Origin: JADCGM01 sp943368345
Lineage (GTDB): Bacteria > Pseudomonadota > Alphaproteobacteria > Sphingomonadales > Sphingomonadaceae
Reading direction: 5' to 3'
DNA length: 64,000 nucleotides
Assembly: GCA_943368345.1 (NCBI GenBank)
Contig: CALRKY020000012.1
Coordinates: 18,585 to 82,584 of the forward strand
Part shown: one piece after another, positions 47,083 to 55,473 of the stretch
Layout of the letters: every line of letters starts with the position of its first letter
Position numbering within the stretch: the first letter of the stretch is position 1
Made by a program: the position numbers and the translations under genes
Notes under the pieces: model-generated
Database searches by the model: none
What the model saw: the letters and a program-made list of their open reading frames with translations, nothing else
Told to the model about the DNA's origin: nothing

Positions 47083-47271
47083 CTAGCCTGGTGTGGGCAG
47101 CGTTGCCCACAACCAGATGTTCACGATGGTTACCAGACCTGCGATGATCATCAACACGCTGCGTTTTACATCCCCGACCCGTTTGACGAGCGCATAGCCG
47201 CCAAAGCCGATGAGCAGCAGGCTGGCGATGACACCAAGCGACAGAAGCACGGGGATCAGCTCGGCCATCAT
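47083..47271 (-). CDS. Small two-segment membrane protein, 62 aa
   Basis: The product has two hydrophobic segments (about residues 6-28 and 37-56) joined by a short basic loop (KRVGDVKR), and an ending of TLPTPG. Its ATG overlaps the glpK stop as ATGA, so it is translated right after glpK, which supports a real gene. No family is recognised. It may assist glycerol uptake or membrane adjustment, but no evidence shows this. Confidence 0.7.
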   Translation of the reverse strand: MMAELIPVLLSLGVIASLLLIGFGGYALVKRVGDVKRSVLMIIAGLVTIVNIWLWATLPTPG

Positions 47272-48737
47272 CCGGCCAGCGTCTGGCGTATGGCATGGGC
47301 CCAGCCCGCCCGCCGCGATGCCCGCACACTTGACGATAAATTTGGTTCAAACACCCGGTCGGCGTGCCACATCGATTGTGCCTCTGCCAGCGAGCCAAAT
47401 AGCCCAGCCCCGACCCCAGCCAGCATCGCGGCACCGAGTGCGGTTGTTTCAATGACGCGCGGGCGTTCGACAACCATATCGAGCATGTCTGCCAAATCCT
47501 GGCAAAGCCAGTCATTCGCCACCATGCCGCCGTCGACACGCAACCGCGCCGGGGCAACGCCGTCGGCGGCAAAGGCATCAAACAGGTCGGCGGTCTGATG
47601 TCCCATCGCCTCCAACGCGGCACGCACGACATGGGCGCGGGTGGTTCCGCCTGTGAGGCCGGTCAGGGTTCCACGCGCACCGGCATTCCAGTAGGGAGCA
47701 CCCAGCCCAGACAGCGCGGGCACAAAATGCACCCCCGCAGCATCGGGAACCGACCTTGCCAACGCCTCGGTCGCTGCAGCCGTTTCAATGATGCCAAGAC
47801 CATCCCGGAGCCACTGAACGGCGGCACCGGCTGTAAAAATGCTGCCTTCCAGCGCATAATTGACGGTACCATCGAGCTGCCAGCCCACGGTGGATAGCAA
47901 CCGATGTTCCGACCGGGGCACATTGGTCCCGGCGGTCGCCATGACAAACGCCCCCGTCCCATAGGTTGACTTGACCAGGCCGGGTGACAGGCAGCCCTGC
48001 CCGACCGACGCCGCCTGCTGATCGCCCGCGCAACCGGTTACCGGAATCCGGTGGCCATGAAGTGTGGCGTCGCCAAACCTTCCGGCACAATCGACGATTT
48101 CGGGTAGCGCAGACCGGGGAACGCCAAACCTCGCCAGCAATTCATCGTCCCATTGGCAAGTCGACAAATCCATCAACAGGGTGCGGGAGGCATTGGTTGC
48201 ATCGGTGGCGTGCACACCGGTCAGACGGAACAACAGATAGGCATCAACCGTACCGAGGGCCAATTTCCCAGACTTGGCAGCATCGGCAACCTGTGGCCAG
48301 TTCGCCAGCGCCCAACCGATCTTTGTGCCGGAGAAATAGGGATCGAGCAGTAGGCCGGTTTTGGCCTGCACGTTGGGTTCCGCTCCATCTGCTTTCATCA
48401 CATCGCAGATCGCCGCCGTGCGCCGGTCCTGCCAGACGATGGCGGGAGCAAGCGGTTCACCGGTCGTCTTGTCCCAGAATACGATAGTCTCACGTTGATT
48501 GGTCAGGCCAATCGCCGCAATGTTCGTGACACCAACTTTGGCCACGACGGCATCGATACACGCGCTGGTGCGTTCCCAGATTTCCCGCGCATCATGCTCC
48601 ACCCACCCCGGCTGCGGATAGGATTGGGTCAGCGGCTGCCCTGCGTTTGCGACAATGGTGCCGGACAGGTCGAAGACAACCGCGCGGGTTGAGGTTGTCC
48701 CTTCGTCAACGGCAAGAATAAGAGGTTGCGTTGTCAT
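47268..48737 (-). CDS. glpK: Glycerol kinase
   Basis: The 489-residue FGGY-family product phosphorylates glycerol to glycerol-3-phosphate. The N-terminus has DEGTTSTRAVVFD, and the substrate segment is QSYPQPGWVEHDAREIW. The C-terminal FGGY region has LRVDGGMVANDWLCQ. The gene is divergent from glpD with a short 40-bp gap, so both steps of glycerol entry are encoded side by side. No glpF facilitator is seen. It heads a four-gene operon (glpK, small membrane protein, SDR, HCCA-like). Confidence 0.96.
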   Translation of the reverse strand: MTTQPLILAVDEGTTSTRAVVFDLSGTIVANAGQPLTQSYPQPGWVEHDAREIWERTSACIDAVVAKVGVTNIAAIGLTNQRETIVFWDKTTGEPLAPAIVWQDRRTAAICDVMKADGAEPNVQAKTGLLLDPYFSGTKIGWALANWPQVADAAKSGKLALGTVDAYLLFRLTGVHATDATNASRTLLMDLSTCQWDDELLARFGVPRSALPEIVDCAGRFGDATLHGHRIPVTGCAGDQQAASVGQGCLSPGLVKSTYGTGAFVMATAGTNVPRSEHRLLSTVGWQLDGTVNYALEGSIFTAGAAVQWLRDGLGIIETAAATEALARSVPDAAGVHFVPALSGLGAPYWNAGARGTLTGLTGGTTRAHVVRAALEAMGHQTADLFDAFAADGVAPARLRVDGGMVANDWLCQDLADMLDMVVERPRVIETTALGAAMLAGVGAGLFGSLAEAQSMWHADRVFEPNLSSSVRASRRAGWAHAIRQTLAG

Positions 48738-48777
48738 GCGCGCTTTTCTAGCGCGACCCGCTGTGCAAGGTAAGCCT

Positions 48778-50253
48778 GTGGAACCCTCTCCAATCTATGA
48801 CATTGCGATCATCGGTGCCGGCGTCAACGGCGCCGGAATCGCGCGTGATGCCGCCGGTCGCGGCCTGAAGGTCGCTTTGATCGAGGCCGGGGATATTGGC
48901 GGGGCGACGTCGTCGTCGTCGACGAAACTGATCCATGGTGGCTTGCGCTATCTCGAATTCTATGAATTCAGCTTGGTGGCGAAAGCTCTGGCGGAGCGGG
49001 AAGTCATTCTGTCGAACGCTCCGCAGATTTCCTGGCCGCAAAGTTTTGTGCTGCCGCACGAATCGCACTTGCGACCGGCGTGGCTGATCCGGGCCGGGCT
49101 GTTCCTTTACGACAATCTGGCAAGGCGGCGGCAGGTCCCTGGATCGCGCGCCATCGATCTGCGCCGCGATGTCGGCGGGCGGTCTCTGAAGCCCAGTCTA
49201 ACCAAGGGTTTCCGCTTCTGGGACGGCTGGATCGATGATGCGCGTCTGGTGATCCTGAACGCCGTCGACGCAGCAGCACGCGGGGCGCTGGTGCTGCCAA
49301 GGACCAGGGTCACGCGGGCGACACGGGCTGACGAAGTCTGGACGCTGGAATTGAACAGGGGCGACCCGATTTCCGCCCGCGCCATTGTCAATGCTGCCGG
49401 ACCCTGGGCCGACAGCGTGGCGCGGCAGGTGCTGGGGCTGAACGATGCGCCCAACCTCCGGCTGGTGCAGGGAGCGCACATCGTCACCCGGAAAGTGAAC
49501 GGCAGCACCGATGCCTTCATGCTTCAGCAGGATGATGGCCGCATCGTCTTCGTGATCCCCTATGAACGGGATTTCTCCCTGATCGGCACGACCGAGAGCG
49601 CGATTGCGCGGCCAGAGGATGTCGGCGCGACTGCGGATGAAGTCCGCTATCTGCTTGATGCGGTGAACCGCTACATCGTCCGCCCGGTCACCGAAGCCGA
49701 TATCATACACCGCTATGCCGGGGTTCGACCGCTGGTGCTCGAAGACGGCAAGGACGCCCGGGAAACCACCCGCGATTGGCGCTTTGTCGATCATGGCAAG
49801 ATGAACGTCCTGACCGTGGTTGGCGGGAAAATCACCACTTACCGGCGATTGGCGGAGGCGGTACTGAAACAAATCGCCCCCAAGACACGGAAATGGACTG
49901 CGATGGTGCCGCTGCCGGGCGGCGATGTTCCGCGACGGCGCGGTGAAACCGGACAGGCAGCGTTCGCGCGCTGGCTGGAGGCACTGAAGCTGCAACACCG
50001 TCACTATGATCCGGCTTTGATCGACCGGCTGGCGCGTATTCACGGCACCGCGACGGCGGCACTGCTGTCGGCTGGCCTCGGCGAAAATCTCGGGGGCATC
50101 TTTACCGCTGAGCTTGAGCGCTTTGTCGCGGAGGAATGGGCAACGACCGCCGAAGATGTGCTGTGGCGGCGCACCAAGCTCGGCTTGCACCTTGATGCCG
50201 CCGCGCAAGGGCGCGTCGCGGATTGGTTCAAAGCCCGCTTCACAAACACTTAA
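48778..50253 (+). CDS. glpD: FAD-dependent glycerol-3-phosphate dehydrogenase
   Basis: The 491-residue product oxidises glycerol-3-phosphate to dihydroxyacetone phosphate at the membrane and feeds electrons to quinone. The FAD motif GAGVNGAGIARDAAGRG is at residues 14-30. Downstream are the family segments GGLRYLEFYE and the glycine-rich FAD site VVGGKITTYRRLAE. The GTG at 48778 with an AAGG site gives a typical short N-terminus (VEPSPIYDIAII). An ATG at 48736 is in frame but lies within the divergent promoter. Confidence in the start is moderate. Confidence 0.94.
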   Translation: MEPSPIYDIAIIGAGVNGAGIARDAAGRGLKVALIEAGDIGGATSSSSTKLIHGGLRYLEFYEFSLVAKALAEREVILSNAPQISWPQSFVLPHESHLRPAWLIRAGLFLYDNLARRRQVPGSRAIDLRRDVGGRSLKPSLTKGFRFWDGWIDDARLVILNAVDAAARGALVLPRTRVTRATRADEVWTLELNRGDPISARAIVNAAGPWADSVARQVLGLNDAPNLRLVQGAHIVTRKVNGSTDAFMLQQDDGRIVFVIPYERDFSLIGTTESAIARPEDVGATADEVRYLLDAVNRYIVRPVTEADIIHRYAGVRPLVLEDGKDARETTRDWRFVDHGKMNVLTVVGGKITTYRRLAEAVLKQIAPKTRKWTAMVPLPGGDVPRRRGETGQAAFARWLEALKLQHRHYDPALIDRLARIHGTATAALLSAGLGENLGGIFTAELERFVAEEWATTAEDVLWRRTKLGLHLDAAAQGRVADWFKARFTNT

Positions 50254-50293
50254 CTGGTTTGGCTTACAGCCGTTCTCCATGGCGGAGGATGCG

Positions 50294-50512
50294 ATGACCA
50301 AATCCTGGACCCGCGCGAACATCGAAAGTGTCGCGCTTGCGACCACTGTCGGTCTCCTGGACGCGCTTCTGGATGCCGCCGCAGCCCTGCGCCCGGGCCA
50401 GAACGCCGCGCAATATGCGGCAGACCTCAGCCTGCTGGGCGACGGGGCGGATCAGGCCGCTTTCGACTTGTGGGATACACTGGACCGGGTCGAAGTCCGC
50501 GACGCCGCCTAG
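50294..50512 (+). CDS. Small hypothetical protein, 72 aa
   Basis: The ATG at 50294 has a GGCGGAGG site and gives MTKSWTRANIESVALATTVG and a mostly helical protein (LLDALLDAAAALRPGQNAAQ). There is no signal peptide or known motif. It lies 40 bp after glpD in the same direction and converges on the PLP-dehydratase gene with a 4-bp overlap. I call it a possible gene rather than a certain one. Confidence 0.5.
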   Translation: MTKSWTRANIESVALATTVGLLDALLDAAAALRPGQNAAQYAADLSLLGDGADQAAFDLWDTLDRVEVRDAA

Positions 50513-51489
50513 TCTGCCGCCAAGCACCGGGCGAAGACGGCTGGGTCAACGTTCCCGCCCGACAGTGTGAGTGCAACGGTCTTGCCTTGTACGTCGACTG
50601 CACCTGACAAAGCTGCGGCCAACGCGACCACGCCGCCGGGTTCGACAACCAGTTTCAACTGTTCAAAGGCGAATCGCACTGCATGCGTGACAGCAGCCTC
50701 GCTGACAGCAACGCCCGTTGCGCCTGCGGACCGAAGGAGGCCAAAGGTCAGCGGACAGGTCACCAGCGTCTGGAGCGCGTCACAAAGCGTCGGCCCCGGG
50801 TCCCGAACCGGTTCGATCTCACCGTGCGCCAAGGATCGGGCAACATCATCATAGCCCTCCGGTTCAACCACCGTCAGCGGAACCCCCGGTAGGCCGAGCG
50901 AGAGTCCGGCCGCCAAACCGCCGCCACCGCAGCAAACCAGCAATTGGTCCGCCACTAGGCCAAGCGCTGCCAAGTCTTCCACAATTTCCAGCCCGGCAGT
51001 CCCCTGCCCGGCAACGATCCAGCGATCATCAAACGACGGCACCAGAATTGCTCCGCGCTCGGCAGCAATGCGGGCCGACAAAACCGCACGGTCCTCGGCC
51101 AGCCGATCGTAGAAAATCACCTCCGCGCCGTAACCCCGGGTCGCTGCGATCTTAGTGGCGGGGGCATCCAGCGGCATGATGATCGCGGCGCGAATACCAA
51201 GCATTTTGGCGGCGAGCGCCACCCCTTGCGCATGGTTGCCCGAGGAAAAGGCGACGACGCCCCCACCCCGTTCGGCAGGAGTCATCGCGCTCAAGCGATT
51301 ATAGGCACCCCGGAATTTAAACGATCCGGTACGCTGCAAACACTCTGGTTTCAGGAACAACCGCCCGCCGGTTGCCGCATCCAGAGCGTCGCTGCGGAGC
51401 AACGGTGTACGGACCGCAACCCCGGCGATTCTAGCCTGTGCAGCCACCACATCGGCGGTCGTCAAAGCTGTCACAATTCCATTCATCAA
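50509..51489 (-). CDS. PLP-dependent threonine/serine dehydratase-like enzyme
   Basis: The 326-residue product is a fold-type II PLP enzyme. The catalytic Lys is in TGSFKFRGAYN, followed by SSGNHAQGVALAA, the phosphate-binding VCCGGGGLAAG and the C-terminal LTLSGGNVDP. Lacking the C-terminal ACT domain of the biosynthetic IlvA, it is closer to the catabolic threonine dehydratase, serine racemase or hydroxyaspartate dehydratase group. It is divergent from the ornithine decarboxylase gene. Substrate not resolved. Confidence 0.88.
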   Translation of the reverse strand: MMNGIVTALTTADVVAAQARIAGVAVRTPLLRSDALDAATGGRLFLKPECLQRTGSFKFRGAYNRLSAMTPAERGGGVVAFSSGNHAQGVALAAKMLGIRAAIIMPLDAPATKIAATRGYGAEVIFYDRLAEDRAVLSARIAAERGAILVPSFDDRWIVAGQGTAGLEIVEDLAALGLVADQLLVCCGGGGLAAGLSLGLPGVPLTVVEPEGYDDVARSLAHGEIEPVRDPGPTLCDALQTLVTCPLTFGLLRSAGATGVAVSEAAVTHAVRFAFEQLKLVVEPGGVVALAAALSGAVDVQGKTVALTLSGGNVDPAVFARCLAAD

Positions 51490-51597
51490 TCATTTCCAGT
51501 AACTTGTTGATCGGCCAAGGGGAAACGCCAGTTTTTGAGGGCAAAAAAAACGCTTTACAGGGGGGGGTGTCGTCCCTATTTACGCGCTCCGCTGCCC

Positions 51598-51652
51598 CAA
51601 GGGACTTCCAACCGCAAGGCAGCTTTTGCAACCGTCCACTGGAGGTCCCTTG
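51598..51652 (+). promoter_or_regulatory. Leader RNA stem that covers the ornithine-decarboxylase ribosome site
   Basis: The arms caagggacttcc (51598-51609) and ggaggtcccttg (51641-51652) form a 12-bp stem with one G-U pair. The 3' arm contains the GGAGG ribosome site used for the TTG start at 51655. The 31-nt loop can form an inner gcaa/ttgc hairpin. A run of 8 A and of 8 G lies further upstream (51543-51568). A conserved RNA element called speF is known upstream of alphaproteobacterial ornithine decarboxylase genes. This may be a form of it, and polyamine-dependent translation control is an inference. Confidence 0.55.
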
Positions 51653-51654
51653 AA

Positions 51655-52842
51655 TTGGTCAATCACGATAACGCGCTCGGGGTAGTTCGCTCCCTCCGTC
51701 CGGCCAATCCGGTAACGCTCGTCCGTCCGCACGCCGCAGCGCGTGCTGCCCGCTTCTTTACCGAGAAGTTTCCGGGTCTGTCGATGTATGCCGTCAAGGC
51801 AAATCCGTCGCCGGACCTGTTGCGCACCCTGTGGGACAATGGCGTCACCCATTATGACGTCGCCTCGATCGTCGAAGTACGGCTGGTTCGCGAGACGCTG
51901 CCGGAGGCGAAGCTGTGCTTCATGCACCCGGTCAAGTCTGCGGAAGCCATTGCCGAAGCGTACCGCGTCCACGGCGTCAAAGTCTTCTCGCTCGACAGCG
52001 AGGACGAACTCGAAAAGATCATGGCGGCAACCGAGCAGGCGACCGACCTGACGCTGTGTGTTCGGCTGCGTGTCTCCTCTGCGCATTCCAAGCTCAGCCT
52101 TGCATCGAAGTTCGGAGCCAATCTTGACGAAGCGCCCTCCCTGCTGATGGCCGCGCGTCAGGCTGCCGATGCGCTTGGTGTGTGTTTCCATGTCGGATCG
52201 CAGGCAATGAGCCCACAGGCCTATGCGGAGGCGCTGTCGCTGGTCCGTGCCGCGATTGTGCAGGCAGGGGTTACCGTGGACGTGGTCGATGTCGGTGGCG
52301 GCTTTCCGTCCATCTATCCCGGCATGGACCCGTCGCCGATGCTCGCCTATTTCGCGGTCATCCACCGGGCCTATGAAGCGCTGCCGATTTCCTATTCGGC
52401 CGAACTCTGGTGCGAACCCGGTCGGGCACTTTGCGCGGAATATGCATCGGTCGTGGTCCGCGTTGAAAAGCGCAAGGGCGATGTCCTCTACATCAATGAT
52501 GGCGCCTACGGCTCGCTGTTCGATGCTGCGCATGTTGATTGGCGCTTTCCGGTTGAACTGATTCGGGAGACCGATTCGACCGCCAAGGACATGGAATATA
52601 GCTTCTATGGCCCGACATGTGATGACATGGACTTCATGCGCGGCCCGTTCGACCTGCCCGCAGATGTTCAGGCCGGCGACTATCTCGAGATCGGGATGCT
52701 CGGGGCCTACGGCTCGGCGATGCGGACGCAGTTCAATGGCTTTGGCGCGGAACATACCGTCGTTGTGGCCGACGAACCGATGGCTTGTGCTTATGTCCCG
52801 CGCCAACGCGAACTGATGGTTGTCACGCGTCTGAAAAGCTAG
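51655..52842 (+). CDS. PLP-dependent ornithine (or lysine/ornithine) decarboxylase
   Basis: The 395-residue fold-type III enzyme makes putrescine (or cadaverine). The PLP Lys is Lys48 in MYAVKANPSP, and DVGGGFPS and CEPGRALCAE bind the cofactor phosphate and substrate. The cysteine loop YGPTCDDMDFM is typical of eukaryotic-type ODC. The TTG at 51655 follows GGAGG by 9 bp and gives a family-length protein; an open frame upstream is non-coding. The next gene is the deoxyhypusine-synthase-like enzyme, which uses putrescine-type substrates. Confidence 0.93.
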   Translation: MVNHDNALGVVRSLRPANPVTLVRPHAAARAARFFTEKFPGLSMYAVKANPSPDLLRTLWDNGVTHYDVASIVEVRLVRETLPEAKLCFMHPVKSAEAIAEAYRVHGVKVFSLDSEDELEKIMAATEQATDLTLCVRLRVSSAHSKLSLASKFGANLDEAPSLLMAARQAADALGVCFHVGSQAMSPQAYAEALSLVRAAIVQAGVTVDVVDVGGGFPSIYPGMDPSPMLAYFAVIHRAYEALPISYSAELWCEPGRALCAEYASVVVRVEKRKGDVLYINDGAYGSLFDAAHVDWRFPVELIRETDSTAKDMEYSFYGPTCDDMDFMRGPFDLPADVQAGDYLEIGMLGAYGSAMRTQFNGFGAEHTVVVADEPMACAYVPRQRELMVVTRLKS

Positions 52843-52944
52843 GCGCGCATCACCTGCCCGCTCGGCGCCGGATGGTCCGGCCGCGGGCGGCGTCCTTCCG
52901 TGGACGCCGAGCCAGCAGCGCCATTTGGCAACTGGAGACAAACG

Positions 52945-53997
52945 ATGACCGACCTGCTCAAGAACGACGCCCGCAAGGCGCAGCTTCTGTCGAAGGAAGT
53001 ACGCCACATCGACATCCGCAGCTTTGATGCGCGCCCGATTGTCGATTCGATGGAGGGCATGTCTTTCACCTCGCGCGATCTGGCGCGCGCCACCGCCATC
53101 TACAACCAGATGCTGTCCGACCCGGATTGCACGATCTGCCTGGTGATCGCCGGATCGACGTCGGCTGGCGGTTGCATGGACCTTTATGCAGAGCTGGTCC
53201 GATCCAACATGGTCGACTGCATCATCGCAACCGGCGCCTCCATCGTCGACATGGATTTCTTCGAAGGCCTTGGACACAAGCATTATCAAGCGCTTGAAGT
53301 GCCAGATGATGACACGCTGCGGTCGCTTTTGATCGACCGGATCTACGACACCTATATCGACGAAGAGCAGTTGCAGGATTGTGATTTCACCATCGGGGCC
53401 ATTGCCGATTCGCTCGATCCCAAGCCCTATTCCAGCCGTGCCTTCATCCGCGAGATGGGCAAATATCTGGTCGAGCATGGCAAGAAAGACAACAGTCTCG
53501 TCAAACTGGCCTTTGAACATGATGTGCCGATTTTTTGCCCGGCATTTGTCGACAGCTCGGCCGGTTTCGGGCTGGTGAAACATCAGGTGGACCGGATGAA
53601 GGCTGGCCAGCCCTATATGGTCCTTGATGCCATCGCCGATTTCCGCGAACTGACCGACATCAAGATCAAGGCCGGAACCACCGGCCTGCTGATGATCGGC
53701 GGCGGCGTGCCGAAAAACTTCATCCAGGACACCGTGGTTTGCGCTGAAATCCTTGGCCATCACGACGTCGAAGTGCACAAATATGCCGTGCAGATCACCG
53801 TCGCCGATGTTCGCGACGGGGCCTGCTCCTCATCCACGCTTCAGGAAGCGGCGAGCTGGGGCAAGGTCAACACCGGCATCGAACAGATGGTGTTTGCCGA
53901 GGCTGGATCGGTGATGCCGCTGCTGGCTTCGGACGCCTATCACCGGGGCCATTGGAAGGGCCGCGCCAAACGCGCCTGGGGCAAAATCTTCGACTGA
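52945..53997 (+). CDS. Deoxyhypusine synthase-like protein, probable homospermidine-forming enzyme
   Basis: The 350-residue product matches the deoxyhypusine synthase family. It has SEVRHIDIR-like SKEVRHIDIRSFDAR, VIAGSTSAGGCMDLY, the NAD-binding IIATGASIVDMDFFEGLG and the catalytic Lys307 in EAASWGKVN. Bacteria lack eIF5A, so the enzyme must act on another acceptor; bacterial members have been shown to make homospermidine. The ATG at 52945 follows a GGAGA site, 102 bp after ornithine decarboxylase in the same direction. Together they would turn ornithine into putrescine and then homospermidine or a related polyamine. Confidence 0.9.
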   Translation: MTDLLKNDARKAQLLSKEVRHIDIRSFDARPIVDSMEGMSFTSRDLARATAIYNQMLSDPDCTICLVIAGSTSAGGCMDLYAELVRSNMVDCIIATGASIVDMDFFEGLGHKHYQALEVPDDDTLRSLLIDRIYDTYIDEEQLQDCDFTIGAIADSLDPKPYSSRAFIREMGKYLVEHGKKDNSLVKLAFEHDVPIFCPAFVDSSAGFGLVKHQVDRMKAGQPYMVLDAIADFRELTDIKIKAGTTGLLMIGGGVPKNFIQDTVVCAEILGHHDVEVHKYAVQITVADVRDGACSSSTLQEAASWGKVNTGIEQMVFAEAGSVMPLLASDAYHRGHWKGRAKRAWGKIFD

Positions 53998-54069
53998 TAC
54001 GGTCTGGATTATTTGACAGGCGGGCTGAATGAGTGGACCTTTCCTGCATCAACTGCAGGGGGTCCACTC

Positions 54070-54504
54070 ATGAACTATCCAATTCTCGCGCCAGCCGCCG
54101 TTTTGGTCGTCTGGTCGCTCATTGTGCTGTTCTGGCTTGCCGCCACGCGCCTTCCCGGCATGGCGAAGAGCGGCATCGACCTGAAGACCGCCCCACCCGG
54201 TGGACGCGGCGTCGATATCGAAAGCGTTCTGCCGGCGAAGACCAACTGGATTTCGCACAATTACACCCATCTGCTTGAACAGCCGACGCTGTTCTACGCG
54301 ACCGTCGGCATATTGGCGATCAGTGGGCACGGCGACGGCATTAATGCCCAGTTGGCCTGGGCCTATGTGGTCATTCGCATCGTCCACAGCCTGTGGCAGG
54401 CGCTGATCAACACAGTGGCGATCCGGTTCACGCTGTTCCTGATCTCCACGGTCTGTCTGCTGACCATGGCGATCAACGCGCTCAGGGCAACAACCGGACT
54501 CTGA
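54070..54504 (+). CDS. MAPEG-family membrane protein (first of two)
   Basis: The 144-residue product has four predicted membrane segments. The family segment WISHNYTHLLEQPTLFYAT, with an EQP triplet, is typical of MAPEG proteins (membrane-associated glutathione/eicosanoid family). Bacterial members may be glutathione transferases or peroxidases, but activity is unproved. The ATG at 54070 is preferred to the upstream open frame. It is the first of two adjacent paralogues, which share the order of segments. Confidence 0.82.
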   Translation: MNYPILAPAAVLVVWSLIVLFWLAATRLPGMAKSGIDLKTAPPGGRGVDIESVLPAKTNWISHNYTHLLEQPTLFYATVGILAISGHGDGINAQLAWAYVVIRIVHSLWQALINTVAIRFTLFLISTVCLLTMAINALRATTGL

Positions 54505-54541
54505 CCCAACCTCCCGTTCAAGACTGTCGAGGGAATTTCAC

Positions 54542-54970
54542 ATGCATTCACCGATTCTTGCGCCTGTCGTGGCGCTCGTTGCCTGGTCGCTGCTCATTCT
54601 TGTCTGGATGCTGCTGACCCGGCTTCCGGCACTCCGCGCAGCCGGGATTTCTATCTCGAAGGTCCGGGGCAGCCGACCCGGCCAACTGGACGGGGTCGTG
54701 CCCGATTCCGCCCAGTGGGTTGCGCACAATTACAATCACTTGATGGAGCAACCGACGCTTTTCTATGCCATTTGCATCAGCCTGTCGGTCCTGGGGGCAG
54801 GCGGCGGCCTCAACCTGCAACTGGCCTGGGCCTATGTGGGTTTGCGGGTACTCCACAGCCTGGTGCAGGGCACAACCAACGTCATCAAATATCGGCTGGC
54901 GTTGTTCCTGCTGAGCTCAGGCGTGCTTGCGGCGCTGACCTTTCACGCAGCCATGCTGGTGTTTCACTAG
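54542..54970 (+). CDS. MAPEG-family membrane protein (second of two)
   Basis: The 142-residue paralogue carries VAHNYNHLMEQPTLFYAI, very like the WISHNYTHLLEQPTLFYAT of its neighbour, and the same segment order (LNLQLAWAYVGLRVLHSL). The two genes are 37 bp apart and probably co-transcribed. The shared motif points to a recent tandem duplication followed by divergence. Role as above, unproved. Confidence 0.82.
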   Translation: MHSPILAPVVALVAWSLLILVWMLLTRLPALRAAGISISKVRGSRPGQLDGVVPDSAQWVAHNYNHLMEQPTLFYAICISLSVLGAGGGLNLQLAWAYVGLRVLHSLVQGTTNVIKYRLALFLLSSGVLAALTFHAAMLVFH

Positions 54971-55049
54971 GCGCATGTAACGAAACGGCGTGACGCAGCG
55001 TAAACAGGTTCGGTGGCCATCGCCGCCGGACCAATTGGGGGAGCCAACC

Positions 55050-55472
55050 ATGAAAGCTGCGTCACTGCTGTTCCTGCGCGTTTCAACCGGACTATTACTG
55101 ATGGTCTGGGGGATGATCCGGCTCGGCGCACCCGAAGCCGGTGTACAGATTTCCGAGAAATATTATCAGGGCATTGTCTCGTTCGCAGCGCTTCAGCAGC
55201 CTTGGGGTGCCGCACAACTGGTGATCGGCCTGCTGGTCTGTCTCGGCCTGTTCCGCCGATACGTCTATCCTGCCCAAGCGGTGATCCTGTGCGCGGGGGC
55301 GCTGGCAATCTGGAAATATCTGCTCGACCCGTTCGGCTTGTATCTGCTCAATGCAGAATCCCGGCAGGTGCTGTTTTTCCCGTCACTGGCGGTGGCAGCG
55401 GCGACCCTGGTATTGCTGGCCTTCCGCAGCGATGACCGACTGTCACTCGATGCGAAGTTCAGGCGGCCCTGA
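55050..55472 (+). CDS. Small DoxX-like membrane protein
   Basis: The 140-residue product has about four hydrophobic segments (LLFLRVSTGLLLMVWGMIRL, AAQLVIGLLVCLGLF, AVILCAGALAIWKYLL, SLAVAAATLVLLAF). It starts with a stretch resembling DoxX/SURF4-type proteins. The ATG at 55050 lies after a GGGGGAG site. DoxX proteins are linked to respiration or redox stress, but the match is weak and I cannot assign a role. It converges on the methyltransferase gene with a 1-bp gap. Confidence 0.7.
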   Translation: MKAASLLFLRVSTGLLLMVWGMIRLGAPEAGVQISEKYYQGIVSFAALQQPWGAAQLVIGLLVCLGLFRRYVYPAQAVILCAGALAIWKYLLDPFGLYLLNAESRQVLFFPSLAVAAATLVLLAFRSDDRLSLDAKFRRP

Positions 55473-55473
55473 C

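Noticed and set aside
51543..51568. A-run and G-run as a phase-variation tract for the decarboxylase
   Set aside because: They lie well upstream of the supported TTG start at 51655, so slippage there would not shift the reading frame.
51580..53778. 732-codon open frame antisense to the decarboxylase and DHS-like genes
   Set aside because: It mirrors two well-recognised genes on the plus strand and has no motif or ribosome site of its own.
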